Source: Paucilactobacillus hokkaidonensis JCM 18461 (lineage in GTDB: Bacteria > Bacillota > Bacilli > Lactobacillales > Lactobacillaceae). Taken from it: a stretch of 64,000 bases of DNA. The notes below the pieces were generated by a model. It did not search any database. It saw nothing but the letters and a program-made list of their open reading frames with translations, and was not told the origin of the DNA. The translations under genes were made by a program, and so were the position numbers. The DNA lies in the NCBI RefSeq assembly GCF_000829395.1, contig NZ_AP014680.1, positions 1,612,001 to 1,676,000 on the forward strand. The letters run 5' to 3'. Shown here in pieces: positions 17,633-25,920 of the stretch (within the stretch, counting starts at the first letter, position 1; the number at the start of each line of letters is the position of its first letter).

Positions 17633-19885
17633 TTAATGTTGTCGTCTGACACCTATGAATCCAATACCAAACATTGAAGCAAATGCTCCTAATAATCCTA
17701 ATGCCATTTCATTATTAGCAGTTTCATTTGTTTGTGGAAGCTTAGCATTATTTTTGTTTGATTTGTATTCTTCACGAGTGAGCTGTTTACCATTTACGTT
17801 ACCAACATTATCGTTATCAGCAGTGTTTGTTGGAACAAGAGTGCCTTTGTTGTCGTTTGAGTTAACTACTGCTGCGACAGCGTTGTTTGTCGAGCTGTTT
17901 TGTGCAGAGTTACTTGTTGAAGTAGCTGAACTTGCAGTAGAACTCGTTTGTGTAGCAGTTGATCCAGCACTATTTGCAGAACTTGCTGCTGATGAAGATG
18001 CAGAGCTATCATTGCCTGCTGAACTTGCTGCATTAGAATTGTCACTTCCAGCAGAACTTGCTGCACTGCTATTATCGCTACCAGTACTTGAAGATGAACT
18101 ACCAGCTGATGAAGCAGCTGAACTATTATCACTTCCAGCTGATGAAGCAGATGATCCTGCACTACTTGCTGCAGAAGAATTATCACTACCTGCATTAGAT
18201 GCACTTGATCCAGCTGAACTTGCTGCAGACGATCCATCACTACCTGCTGAACTACCAGCACTTGATGATGCTGAACTGTTATCATTGCCAGTATCAACTG
18301 GCTTTGCACCAGGGTTCAATGCATCTACTTGTGCTTGTAATGTAGTCTTCAACGTGTTCAACTTGCTAGTTAATCCATTCACATAACTCATTAACTTACT
18401 ACTATTTGAGAATACCAAATTTGTAACTACATCATCTTGACTACTCTTCAAACTCGCTAATGCTGTTTGCGAATCACTAACTGCTTTGTTATATGCTGTT
18501 GTCTGAGTTGCTGCTAAATTAGACAATGTCTTATCTGATTGTGCTTTAGCCGCTTCATATGCACTGTTATTACCAGCTGAAGGTAATGACGTTGCTGCTG
18601 GTGTATCATTCACTACACTCGTACCAGTCGATCCAGTATCAGCATTAAAGTTCATAATCCATGATCCAAGAGTCGTGTTGTACTCAAGCGAGAAAGCACC
18701 ATTTCCACTTACAAAACCTGATGTACTTCCATCACTTAAGAAAATGTTTCGATGACCCCAATCTGAACCACCATCACTATTTAACATGTCATTTAATGAA
18801 GATGCTGCTGAGTTCATCAACTCCAACATTGACAATGTTTTATTATTACCTTGCATCGCAGTGTTTAGACCGCCAAGACATTCGGCTAATGATCCAACAT
18901 TATTATCAGTTGCTGCTTGATTAATATATATTAAATTATGTTCCATTTGACCAGTTGTTAATGTTGTTCCACGTTCGATTGCTGCTGCTAACATTGCAGC
19001 TGTTGAATTTAAATCAGTAATTCCTAACTTTTCACGATATTGATTTAATAATTTTAACAAATAAGTATTCATTTCAGTTTGCTGAGCTGTAGTTAATTTA
19101 TTGCCAACAATAATGTCACTAGCTGCATATGTTGGAATGACACTATTTTTTACTGATCCATCATCTTTGATTAATCGCATCGATGTATCGTTACTTTGAT
19201 CATACAATTGATTATCATTGGCTACTGGTAGACTAGGAATGAGATAGTTGCCGTTCCAAGTTACTGTATTAGCGTCCGTATGTGTGATTACGTTTGAAAA
19301 GTCTCCAGTTTGTTCAACATAGCTTAATGTGCCGCCGTTACCAGCTTCACCAGCACTAGCGCTTTGTTGAGGCATTGCTGCTAATGAATTTGCAGCTGCC
19401 GTGCTTGCTGCATTGTATGCTGCTGTCTGACTAGCTTTTAATGCAGCGTTTGAAGCTGCTGTGTTTTGTTGTGCTGCTGAATATGCTGCACTGTTCGAAG
19501 CTTTCTGCTGATCAACTTGACTATCTAACTGATTTTGATAACTTGTAGCAGCACTTTGATTAGCCGCACTTTCACTTGCAACTTCTGCATCTGCTGACGT
19601 TTGTGCTGCACTATACGCTGCTTCTGACTGATTCCAATCAGACATCTGCTCAGCATAACTCTTACTTAACGTTGCAGTTGCTGCAAATGTCGGCGTCTGC
19701 TGCGTTTGCGCTGGCTGAGTTGTTGAAATTGCTGCTGCAGACTGAACTGTAGAATCAGCATTTACATTTACCGTGTTTAAAAATAATGCTCCACCCAACA
19801 CTGATGTAAAGACTGTTCCAATTACCCAAGAACGACCTGACTTATATAATTTTTTATGTTCTTTCAATGCATTTTGTGTTTTCAT
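17633..19885 (-). CDS. LPxTG surface protein with CAP/surface-exclusion (SEC10/PgrA-like) domain
   Basis: About 750 residues from the ATG at 19885, which follows GGAGGAGC; the longer frame to 19942 adds a poor leader. It has a KxYKxGKxW-type signal peptide (KKLYKSGRSWVIGTVFTS), an Ala/Ser/Gln-rich region with long helices (about 50-180), a CAP-like domain (about 270-430) including LLKLLNQYREKLGI, then SDWGHRNIFL, a second helical region (435-530), a low-complexity Ser/Ala/Gly/Asp repeat stalk (about 545-660), and the sortase signal LPQTNE, hydrophobic stretch and RRQH tail. It should be cell-wall anchored. The family is linked to surface exclusion and adhesion; the true role here is unknown. 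Confidence 0.85.
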   Translation of the reverse strand: MKTQNALKEHKKLYKSGRSWVIGTVFTSVLGGALFLNTVNVNADSTVQSAAAISTTQPAQTQQTPTFAATATLSKSYAEQMSDWNQSEAAYSAAQTSADAEVASESAANQSAATSYQNQLDSQVDQQKASNSAAYSAAQQNTAASNAALKASQTAAYNAASTAAANSLAAMPQQSASAGEAGNGGTLSYVEQTGDFSNVITHTDANTVTWNGNYLIPSLPVANDNQLYDQSNDTSMRLIKDDGSVKNSVIPTYAASDIIVGNKLTTAQQTEMNTYLLKLLNQYREKLGITDLNSTAAMLAAAIERGTTLTTGQMEHNLIYINQAATDNNVGSLAECLGGLNTAMQGNNKTLSMLELMNSAASSLNDMLNSDGGSDWGHRNIFLSDGSTSGFVSGNGAFSLEYNTTLGSWIMNFNADTGSTGTSVVNDTPAATSLPSAGNNSAYEAAKAQSDKTLSNLAATQTTAYNKAVSDSQTALASLKSSQDDVVTNLVFSNSSKLMSYVNGLTSKLNTLKTTLQAQVDALNPGAKPVDTGNDNSSASSSAGSSAGSDGSSAASSAGSSASNAGSDNSSAASSAGSSASSAGSDNSSAASSAGSSSSSTGSDNSSAASSAGSDNSNAASSAGNDSSASSSAASSANSAGSTATQTSSTASSATSTSNSAQNSSTNNAVAAVVNSNDNKGTLVPTNTADNDNVGNVNGKQLTREEYKSNKNNAKLPQTNETANNEMALGLLGAFASMFGIGFIGVRRQH

Positions 19886-19931
19886 TTTATCTGCTCCTCC
19901 AAATAATAAAAAAATAGTTTCATAACTTATA

Positions 19932-19941
19932 TGATATATCA
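19932..19941. promoter_or_regulatory. possible HTH operator before the surface-protein gene
   Basis: TGATATATCA is a perfect 10-bp palindrome, about 45 bp upstream of the surface-protein ATG. It shares the half-site ATATCA/TGATAT with the operator candidate at 20167-20182. Confidence 0.35.
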
Positions 19942-20145
19942 CTTGAAAAATAATTCAATCGGTATTTGCAAATTCATATGTAATATCTTAATTTCAGCAA
20001 CAGTAAAATCTGTTTTTCCTCTAATTTTTCGATTGGTAGTTGCTAACGTTTTGCCAATTATATCAGCTACTTCTTGCTGTTTAATGCCATTTCCCTTTAA
20101 AAAGCCTGCAATCGGATATTGGGTATTGTTTGTTTCGCTCTTCAT
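19939..20145 (-). CDS. small HTH (Cro/repressor-like) protein
   Basis: 68 residues with a helix-turn-helix: GIKQQEVADIIGKTLATTNRKI (about 20-40) fits the XRE pattern, followed by FTVAEIKILHMNLQI, like phage Cro-type repressors. It lies directly upstream of the surface-protein gene and is divergent from the second HTH gene. Two AT-rich palindromes, one upstream of each gene, suggest it may control itself and the surface protein. Confidence 0.7.
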   Translation of the reverse strand: MKSETNNTQYPIAGFLKGNGIKQQEVADIIGKTLATTNRKIRGKTDFTVAEIKILHMNLQIPIELFFK

Positions 20146-20166
20146 AATATATGTGTCCTCCTTTTT

Positions 20167-20182
20167 ATATCATATATGATAT
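20167..20182. promoter_or_regulatory. palindromic operator candidate between divergent HTH genes
   Basis: ATATCATATATGATAT is a perfect 16-bp palindrome 22 bp upstream of the small HTH gene and overlaps its likely core promoter region. Confidence 0.45.
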
Positions 20183-20283
20183 GCTAAGCCTCGGCAAATT
20201 AATTAGCAATATATATTTTCAATAAATACCACTTTTTTGTCTCTAATCGTTATAAAATTGTCGTACAACATCATATTTTATGA

Positions 20284-20559
20284 TTGGAGATGAAGCTAAT
20301 CTTTGATGCAACGCAACTTAATCAATTGTTTGGCAAAGAATTGCAGAACAAGCGAAAACTACATCGCTTATCTACCCATGAATTATCTGCACAACTGCAA
20401 AAGCATTACGATATTTCTGTCAGTGCAATGACCATTTCTCGAGTTGAGCGAGGAAGTGTAGTTTCATCGGACAAACTATTTGCCATCGCACGGTTTCTAG
20501 ATATTAACTTGAATGAATTCATCAACTATCTTCCTTCTGCGGATGAAAAATTAAAATAA
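20284..20559 (+). CDS. XRE-family HTH regulator
   Basis: 91 residues, nearly all a helix-turn-helix domain: LFGKELQNKRKLHRLSTHEL, SAMTISRVERGSVVSSDKL and AIARFLDINLNEFINYL, in the style of Rgg/PlcR N-terminal domains but without the peptide-binding TPR part. The start is uncertain: TTG at 20284 or ATG at 20290, neither with a good ribosome site. The 3' end of this gene is duplicated at 14083-14162, which hints that a second copy existed at the other end of the insert. Confidence 0.7.
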   Translation: MEMKLIFDATQLNQLFGKELQNKRKLHRLSTHELSAQLQKHYDISVSAMTISRVERGSVVSSDKLFAIARFLDINLNEFINYLPSADEKLK

Positions 20560-20596
20560 TAAACATAAACACCAAAAGAGCAGCTCTAATTCAAGC
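20516..20596. repeat. 80-bp direct repeat, right copy
   Basis: The 3' end of the HTH gene plus the left half of the following palindrome, matching 14083-14162. The two copies bound the accessory insert between pgk and tpiA. Confidence 0.8.
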
Positions 20597-20633
20597 TTGA
20601 ATTAGAGCTGCTCTTTTGGTGTTCATGTTTATT
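20558..20633. terminator. large bidirectional terminator between HTH gene and pgk
   Basis: A nearly perfect 76-bp palindrome centred on AAGCTT (20595/20596), with one or two mismatches near the base. It closes the plus-strand HTH gene and the minus-strand gap-pgk unit. T-runs are modest, so it may act mainly as an RNA-stabilising barrier. Confidence 0.7.
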
Positions 20634-20663
20634 GCTTATTTAAATTACTACTAAATCAAAATC

Positions 20664-21866
20664 TTACTTTTCTGAAATAGCAGCAATCCCAGGTAATGTC
20701 TTTCCTTCAAGATATTCAAGAGAAGCGCCACCACCGGTTGAAATATGAGTCAAACGATCAGCAACACCTAATTGTTGAACGGCAGCAGTTGAATCACCAC
20801 CACCAACAATTGTAGTTGCATCAGATAGCGTTCCCAAGAACTTACCGATTTCAAGGGTACCTTGCGCATAATTGCTCATTTCAAAGACACCCATTGGTCC
20901 ATTCCAAACAACGGTCTTAGCATCTTTTAGTACTTTTTCGAATAACTCAATTGACTTAGGTCCAATATCAAGTGCCATGTAACCATCAGGAATATCATTA
21001 TCAACAGTCTTGCTTTCAACATCATTGCTGAACTTTTCAGCCACAATAGAATCAACAGGCAATACTAGCTTATCGCCAGCCTTTTCAATAATTTCCTTAG
21101 CTAGATCAACTTTGTCTTCTTCAACCAATGAATTACCAATCTTGATACCCTTAGCAGCATAGAATGTATATGTCATTCCACCACCAATGATAACTTTATC
21201 AGCTTTACTCAATAAGTTGTCAATGACACCGATTTTGTCTGAAACCTTAGCACCACCCAAGATAGCAACAAATGGATGGGCTGGATTATCAACGGCACCA
21301 CCAATGAACTTAATTTCTTTTTCCATTAGGAAGCCAGCAGCAGCTTGGTCCATATTTGAAGCAATACCAACGTTAGAAGCATGGGCACGATGAGCCGTAC
21401 CAAATGCATCATTAATGAAAACATCACCAAGAGAAGCCCAGTATTTACCTAATTCAGGGTCATTACCTGATTCACGTTTAACATATTCGCCATCTTTAAC
21501 ATCTTCATAACGAGTATTTTCCATGACAAGGACTTCACCATTTTGTAATTTATCAATTGCGTCTTCAAGTTGTTTGCCTTCTGTAGTGGGTACAAAAGTA
21601 ACAGGCTTGTTTAGCAGATTAGATAGTCGTTCAGCTACTGGGCGCATTGATAACGCTGGCTTGTCTTCTTCTTTTTTTATCCGACCTAAATGTGAAAGTA
21701 GGATAGCACGGCCGCCATGTTCAAGCACGTATTTGATGGTAGGCAATGCAGCAACGATACGGTTATCATTACCAATAACGCCATCTTTAATGGGAACATT
21801 AAAATCGACCCGCATTAAAACTTTTTTACCTTCAAGTTGTAAATCTTCAACAGTTAATTTAGCCAT
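20664..21866 (-). CDS. pgk: phosphoglycerate kinase
   Basis: Transfers phosphate from 1,3-bisphosphoglycerate to ADP, the first ATP-yielding step of glycolysis. 400 residues. Landmarks are [14 protein letters not shown] (substrate loop, about 16-29), [29 protein letters not shown], the nucleotide-site [11 protein letters not shown] and the C-terminal GGGDSTAA and STGGGASLE. It is 80 bp after gap. Instead of tpiA it is followed by a terminator and an accessory insert. Confidence 0.97.
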   Translation of the reverse strand: MAKLTVEDLQLEGKKVLMRVDFNVPIKDGVIGNDNRIVAALPTIKYVLEHGGRAILLSHLGRIKKEEDKPALSMRPVAERLSNLLNKPVTFVPTTEGKQLEDAIDKLQNGEVLVMENTRYEDVKDGEYVKRESGNDPELGKYWASLGDVFINDAFGTAHRAHASNVGIASNMDQAAAGFLMEKEIKFIGGAVDNPAHPFVAILGGAKVSDKIGVIDNLLSKADKVIIGGGMTYTFYAAKGIKIGNSLVEEDKVDLAKEIIEKAGDKLVLPVDSIVAEKFSNDVESKTVDNDIPDGYMALDIGPKSIELFEKVLKDAKTVVWNGPMGVFEMSNYAQGTLEIGKFLGTLSDATTIVGGGDSTAAVQQLGVADRLTHISTGGGASLEYLEGKTLPGIAAISEK

Positions 21867-21945
21867 TTAATTTTCCTCCTATTGGTTCAAACAAAAAGTG
21901 AGAGGAGTTATCCTCCCCCCACCTTTGATGAAGCTTCTTATAAAA

Positions 21946-22962
21946 TTAAAGTGTGGCAAACTTCAATAGTGTACGGATCATGTTACTTGTGAAACCATAT
22001 TCGTTATCATACCAAGCAACAGTCTTAACTAATTGAGTATCACCAGCAGTAGTTACTTCTGTTTGTGAAGGATCAAATACTGAACCATGAGTGTTACCAA
22101 TGATATCAGTTGATACGATTTCATCTTCAGTGTAACCATATGCTTCATTACCTTCAGCATGCTTCTTCATTGAGGCATTGATTTGGTCAGCTGTAACTTT
22201 CTTATCAAGCACAGTAACTAATTCAGTCAATGAACCATCAACAACAGCAACCCGTTGTGCGTGTCCTTGCAATTTACCCTTCAATTCTGGAATTACTAAG
22301 CCGATTGCCTTAGCAGCACCAGTTGAATGAGGAATTGTATTAACACTAGCGGTACGGTTGTTACGCATCTTGCTACCACGAGGGCCATCAAGAATCATTT
22401 GTGTTGATGTGAAAGCATGAATTGTGGTCATAGTTCCTGCTTTAACGCCAAAGTCTTCATTTAAGAAGTAAGCCATTGGTGCTAAACAGTTTGTTGTACA
22501 TGAACCAGCAGAAACGATCGTGTCATCACCGTTAAGGATGTCCAAGTTAACACCTGGAACAACAGTCTTAATATCACCAGCTGGAGCTGAGATCAAGACA
22601 CGTTTTGCACCGGCATCAATATGTGCTTGTGACTTTTCTTTTGATGTATAGAAACCTGTACATTCAAGAACAAAGTCAACGCCGTCATTCTTAACCCAAG
22701 GAATATCTCGTGCGTCACGGTCTGCGTAAACTGGGTATTCTTTTCCATCAACAACGATTCCATTATCCGTTGCACTAACTTCACCAGGGAATGCACCGTG
22801 AGTTGAATCATACTTTAATAAGTAAGCCAACATTGAAGGTGTTGTTAAGTCGTTGATAGCGACCACCTGAATATCATTTGACTTAGCGCCGAGTTCGTGA
22901 ATCCGACGGAAAGCTAAACGACCGATACGGCCGAAACCATTAATACCAATTTTTACAGTCAT
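21946..22962 (-). CDS. gap: glyceraldehyde-3-phosphate dehydrogenase, NAD-type
   Basis: Oxidises glyceraldehyde 3-phosphate to 1,3-bisphosphoglycerate. 338 residues. The Rossmann motif [11 protein letters not shown] is at 6-16, the catalytic Cys is Cys155 in [12 protein letters not shown], and the C-terminal [13 protein letters not shown] is intact. AGGAGG precedes the ATG. No cggR regulator gene lies upstream, unlike in many relatives; instead there is a 325-bp region with a candidate promoter (23017-23045) and a perfect-consensus cre site (23203-23216). Confidence 0.97.
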   Translation of the reverse strand: MTVKIGINGFGRIGRLAFRRIHELGAKSNDIQVVAINDLTTPSMLAYLLKYDSTHGAFPGEVSATDNGIVVDGKEYPVYADRDARDIPWVKNDGVDFVLECTGFYTSKEKSQAHIDAGAKRVLISAPAGDIKTVVPGVNLDILNGDDTIVSAGSCTTNCLAPMAYFLNEDFGVKAGTMTTIHAFTSTQMILDGPRGSKMRNNRTASVNTIPHSTGAAKAIGLVIPELKGKLQGHAQRVAVVDGSLTELVTVLDKKVTADQINASMKKHAEGNEAYGYTEDEIVSTDIIGNTHGSVFDPSQTEVTTAGDTQLVKTVAWYDNEYGFTSNMIRTLLKFATL

Positions 22963-23016
22963 ACTGCAATTTCCTCCTTTAGGAAAATAAGTTTTGTTTT
23001 AAAAACGTACTTGTTA

Positions 23017-23045
23017 AGTATATCACGCCAACAAAAAATATGACA
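23017..23045 (-). promoter_or_regulatory. candidate gap promoter
   Basis: On the minus strand TGTCAT, 17 bp, TATACT, about 55 bp before the gap ATG. The -10 is good and the -35 moderate. Confidence 0.45.
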
Positions 23046-23202
23046 GATTCCACCAAAAAAATTCCAAGTCAAAAGTGACAGCTTTCCTGATCAACATGTC
23101 AGAAAACAAATACATCTTACTACGGTTTACATGATAACGAAAAAACGGCCAATAGTCTAACAAATTGCCCAAATTTATTAGAAAAAAATTATATTGTTTT
23201 CG

Positions 23203-23216
23203 TGAAAACGATATCA
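23203..23216. promoter_or_regulatory. cre site (CcpA operator)
   Basis: TGAAAACGATATCA fits the consensus TGWAANCGNTNWCA at every position. It lies about 160 bp upstream of the candidate gap promoter and about 70 bp upstream of tRNA-Arg, so activation of the glycolytic genes by CcpA is the likelier effect. The rest of the 325-bp gap shows no gene. Confidence 0.6.
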
Positions 23217-23288
23217 ATGCTGATTTAACAAGATTTATTTTTATTCTTGTAATTCATGGTAAAATCCGCTATCATAAAACATTGTACT

Positions 23289-23360
23289 GCGCCTTTAGTG
23301 TAATGGATCGCACGTGAGATTCCGGTTCTTGAGATCCGGGTTCGACTCCCGGGAGGCGCA
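23289..23360 (+). tRNA. tRNA-Arg (anticodon CCG)
   Basis: A 72-nt cloverleaf: acceptor GCGCCTT/GAGGCGC with discriminator A, D stem GTGT/GCAC, anticodon loop TTCCGGT giving anticodon CCG (reads CGG), and T arm CCGGG-TTCGACT-CCCGG. The anticodon stem has two G-T pairs. CCA is not encoded. A TAAAAT -10 element lies about 20 bp upstream. Confidence 0.93.
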
Positions 23361-23366
23361 TCCAAT

Positions 23367-23413
23367 AAAAATCCCTTAAAGCTTAAGCAAATCAAAGCTT
23401 TAAGGGATTTTTC
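23367..23413. terminator. bidirectional terminator between tRNA-Arg and the dehydrogenase gene
   Basis: AAATCCCTTAAAGCTT pairs with AAAGCTTTAAGGGATTT, with A-run and T-run flanks serving both convergent units. Confidence 0.85.
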
Positions 23414-23415
23414 AG

Positions 23416-24342
23416 TTAATCTTCCCGACTTTCAGCGTACTTTGTCTTAATATAATCCGCTGAAATCTGAAGTTTCTTTAATTCTTCTTCTGTTAATTTC
23501 AGTTGTAATTGTTCAACCACTCCATCACGGCCAACAATCGCTGGATATGAAAGGTACGTTCCATATTCTTCACGGTAGTTAGAAACTGGTAATTCGGTAA
23601 GTGCATTATTAATAATTGTGTTAGCTAATAAAACCGCTGCTGTTGCAACGCCATAGTTGGTGTATTTTTTGCCATGGAAGACACGGTGACCACCGACTTT
23701 TGACTCATTATCGATTGCCTCTAAGTCGAGTCCCTTTTCCTTAGCAATTTCAGTAATCGGCTTACCTAAAACACGGACAGTTGACCAAGCAGTAAACTGT
23801 GAATTACCGTGTTCACCTAAGTTATATCCAACCACCGAACGTGGATCAATATTTAAACGTTGCGATACAGCTCGTTTCATCCGAGCAGAATCTAATAACG
23901 TCCCAGTTCCGAGAACATGATTTTTAGGCAGTCCAGTTACTTCTTGATAAATTGAAGTGATAACATCAACAGGATTAGTAATCGCAACAATTTTACCGTT
24001 AAATCCAGATGCTTTAATCTTTTTTGCTACATCACGGACAGCTACTCGCGTAAATGGTAATTCTGCAAATCGATCATCTGTTGGATTATCTTGTAGTTTT
24101 ATATTTCCTAATGCAGAAATAATAACATCAGCATCCTTCAATTCAGCATAATCATTAACAGTAATGTTCGTATGGTACGGTAAATTAGGCATCGCATCTT
24201 GGTAGTCTGTTGCGTCTGCTACTACTTTATCTTCATTTGTGTCAATTAATACTAGATCGTCAGCAAAACCATTCGCAACAATATAATGTGCAACGGTTGA
24301 GCCCACGTGTCCCATTCCAATTACAGCAATTTTCCGAGCCAT
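23416..24342 (-). CDS. L-2-hydroxyisocaproate dehydrogenase-type NAD-dependent 2-hydroxyacid dehydrogenase
   Basis: A member of the L-lactate dehydrogenase superfamily, 308 residues from the ATG at 24342 (AGGGGA ahead; a longer frame reaches 24369). NAD site GMGHVGSTVAH at about 9-19; catalytic His in NLGEHGNSQFTAWS. The substrate loop reads ALGNIKLQDNPTDDRFAEL, as in Weissella L-2-hydroxyisocaproate dehydrogenase, instead of the GxxQKPGETR of true lactate dehydrogenases. It should therefore reduce branched 2-keto acids rather than, or besides, pyruvate. Automated annotation would probably call it ldh. Confidence 0.85.
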   Translation of the reverse strand: MARKIAVIGMGHVGSTVAHYIVANGFADDLVLIDTNEDKVVADATDYQDAMPNLPYHTNITVNDYAELKDADVIISALGNIKLQDNPTDDRFAELPFTRVAVRDVAKKIKASGFNGKIVAITNPVDVITSIYQEVTGLPKNHVLGTGTLLDSARMKRAVSQRLNIDPRSVVGYNLGEHGNSQFTAWSTVRVLGKPITEIAKEKGLDLEAIDNESKVGGHRVFHGKKYTNYGVATAAVLLANTIINNALTELPVSNYREEYGTYLSYPAIVGRDGVVEQLQLKLTEEELKKLQISADYIKTKYAESRED

Positions 24343-24469
24343 GTTCTCATCCCCTAAAAGTTTAATCAAAAATTTGATTTCAATTAGTATATTAACTTTT
24401 TTCTCATAATTAATAAAGCTTATTTCAAAATTAATTTCAAATGATCATGTTTAAGCGATAATTTTGGAC

Positions 24470-24500
24470 AAAAAAATTCCATCAAATTAATGATGGAATT
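24470..24500 (-). terminator. terminator of the small basic protein gene
   Basis: On the minus strand TTCCATCA and TGATGGAA enclose TTAATT and are followed by eight T. Confidence 0.8.
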
Positions 24501-24509
24501 CAAAATAAT

Positions 24510-24635
24510 CTACTTAGCAGCCTTTTCTTTGGCCCACTTACGTAAATCTTCAATTTTCTTTTCTTTTAATGCTCGCTTGTACTTAGGAGCAACTGGACGA
24601 CGGCCTTGAACGCCATGTGGATGTGCCTTACGCAT
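24510..24635 (-). CDS. small basic protein, 41 residues
   Basis: Starts at ATG with AAGGAGG 9 bp ahead and ends at TAG just before a strong terminator, so it is a real monocistronic-looking gene. The peptide is rich in Lys, Arg and Pro; it begins MRKAHPHGVQGRRPVAPKY and continues as a Lys/Glu helix ending KAAK. It has no membrane segment or Cys. I do not recognise it; the composition suggests nucleic-acid or ribosome contact, which is only a guess. Confidence 0.7.
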   Translation of the reverse strand: MRKAHPHGVQGRRPVAPKYKRALKEKKIEDLRKWAKEKAAK

Positions 24636-24813
24636 AATAGAAAGCCTCCTTATTTTATTTCTTCGTTAATAATCAACGTTCCTAATTATATCGGTTACTC
24701 AACCGGAAAGCAACAATTTTATCAAAGTTATGCTAATTCATCCTACAACAAAATTCATTCGTATCTATACCAATCCTATAAATCATCAATTATAAAGCTT
24801 TTCTAAAAGGGGT

Positions 24814-24842
24814 TTGACAAACATACCAATATTGAGTAATAT
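24814..24842 (+). promoter_or_regulatory. strong sigma-A promoter for the 48-residue protein
   Basis: TTGACA (24814-24819), 17 bp, TAATAT (24837-24842). The leader is about 65 nt long before the ribosome site at 24901-24907. Confidence 0.75.
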
Positions 24843-24914
24843 ATACACATCGCCAAGTTATTTGACGAAAAAAACTTATCATTGATTATGAATCGACACG
24901 TAGGAGGTGTGACT

Positions 24915-25061
24915 ATGCTTGATAATACAGCTAGTTCAACCAAAACATTTGCTCAACTAGATGAATTTAAGTATATGACCCAAATTGATGACCGTTCTCA
25001 ATTGGATCAGGACTCTGCCAAAGAGGAATTGGCATGGTTAAGCGAATCAATAGACAGATAA
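24915..25061 (+). CDS. small acidic protein, 48 residues
   Basis: An ATG 8 bp after TAGGAGGT, a near-perfect promoter upstream and a strong terminator downstream support a real gene. The product is polar and acidic (many Asp, Glu, Ser, Thr and Gln), with MLDNTASSTKTFAQLDEF at the start and a predicted helix EELAWLSESIDR at the end. There is no signal or membrane segment. I do not recognise a family. It lies alone between a divergent small gene and clpP. Confidence 0.7.
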   Translation: MLDNTASSTKTFAQLDEFKYMTQIDDRSQLDQDSAKEELAWLSESIDR

Positions 25062-25078
25062 TTACTTACCTGCACTTT

Positions 25079-25123
25079 AATAAAGAACCGAAACAATACT
25101 GCGCGTTGTTTCGGTTCTTTATT
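25079..25123. terminator. terminator after the 48-residue protein
   Basis: An 18-bp perfect stem (AATAAAGAACCGAAACAA and its complement) around a 9-nt loop; the T-rich right arm ends in TTTATTG. Confidence 0.85.
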
Positions 25124-25194
25124 GTTTATTTTAAACGTGCGAATCCTGCGAAAAACCATTATACTATAGATGGCAACAGGGAGCAGATAAAATA

Positions 25195-25211
25195 TTTGAC
25201 CTTTATTGACC
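25195..25211. promoter_or_regulatory. CtsR operator in the clpP promoter
   Basis: TTTGACCTTTATTGACC is the reverse complement of GGTCAAT-AAA-GGTCAAA, one base off the CtsR heptad-repeat consensus. It covers the -35 box of the clpP promoter, so heat-shock repression by CtsR is expected. Confidence 0.8.
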
Positions 25212-25224
25212 AACGCGGTAAACT
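25196..25224 (+). promoter_or_regulatory. clpP promoter
   Basis: TTGACC (25196-25201), 17 bp, TAAACT (25219-25224), with the CtsR box over the -35. Confidence 0.6.
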
Positions 25225-25281
25225 ACATTTACACGTTTAGCAAACGCAAACGCTAAGTGCTAATTAAGGAGGAAACTAACT

Positions 25282-25878
25282 ATGAATTTAGTTCCAACAG
25301 TCATTGAACAATCATCACGTGGTGAACGTGCTTATGATATTTACTCACGACTATTAAAAGACCGGATCATTATGCTTTCTGGCCCAATTGAAGACGATAT
25401 GGCTAATTCAATCGTCGCTCAATTACTATTTCTAGATGCTCAAGATTCTACCAAAGATATTTACCTTTACATCAACTCTCCTGGTGGTGTTGTCACATCT
25501 GGGATGTCAATCTACGACACAATGAACTTTATCAAATCAGATGTTCAAACTATCGTTACTGGAATGGCTGCATCAATGGCCAGTGTTCTAGTTTCTTCAG
25601 GAACTAAGGGCAAACGATTTGGTTTACCTCATTCTCAAGTTCTAATTCATCAACCATCTGGTGGTGCACAAGGACAACAGACCGAAATTGAAATTGTAGC
25701 GACTGAAATTTTGAAGACTCGTAAGATGATTAATGAAATTTTAGCTGACAACTCAGGTCAACCAATTGAACGAATTAATAATGATACTGATCGTGACCAC
25801 TATCTTACAGCTCAAGAAGCTGTTGATTATGGTTTGCTCGATGGTATTATGACAAACAGTAATGATCTAAAAAAATAA
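25282..25878 (+). CDS. clpP: ATP-dependent Clp protease proteolytic subunit
   Basis: A 198-residue serine peptidase that forms the tetradecameric chamber used with ClpC, ClpE or ClpX to degrade misfolded and regulatory proteins. The catalytic triad is Ser98 (GMAASMAS), His123 (LIHQPSGG) and Asp172 (DRDHYL). AGGAGG lies 8 bp before the ATG. It is the main plus-strand gene here and converges on whiA. The CtsR box upstream ties it to the heat-shock regulon. Confidence 0.98.
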   Translation: MNLVPTVIEQSSRGERAYDIYSRLLKDRIIMLSGPIEDDMANSIVAQLLFLDAQDSTKDIYLYINSPGGVVTSGMSIYDTMNFIKSDVQTIVTGMAASMASVLVSSGTKGKRFGLPHSQVLIHQPSGGAQGQQTEIEIVATEILKTRKMINEILADNSGQPIERINNDTDRDHYLTAQEAVDYGLLDGIMTNSNDLKK

Positions 25879-25920
25879 GTGTGTAAACCACTATTTAAGT
25901 TCTGAAACACGTTAATATGA

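Noticed and set aside
17655-18386. 243-codon plus-strand frame, Leu/Ala/Glu-rich
   Set aside because: It is the antisense of the Ser/Ala repeat stalk of the surface protein, whose codon pattern leaves the opposite strand open.
25007-25240. Frames of 68 codons on both strands before clpP
   Set aside because: Both run through the terminator palindrome at 25079-25123, which explains the mirror-image peptide parts, and cover the clpP promoter.
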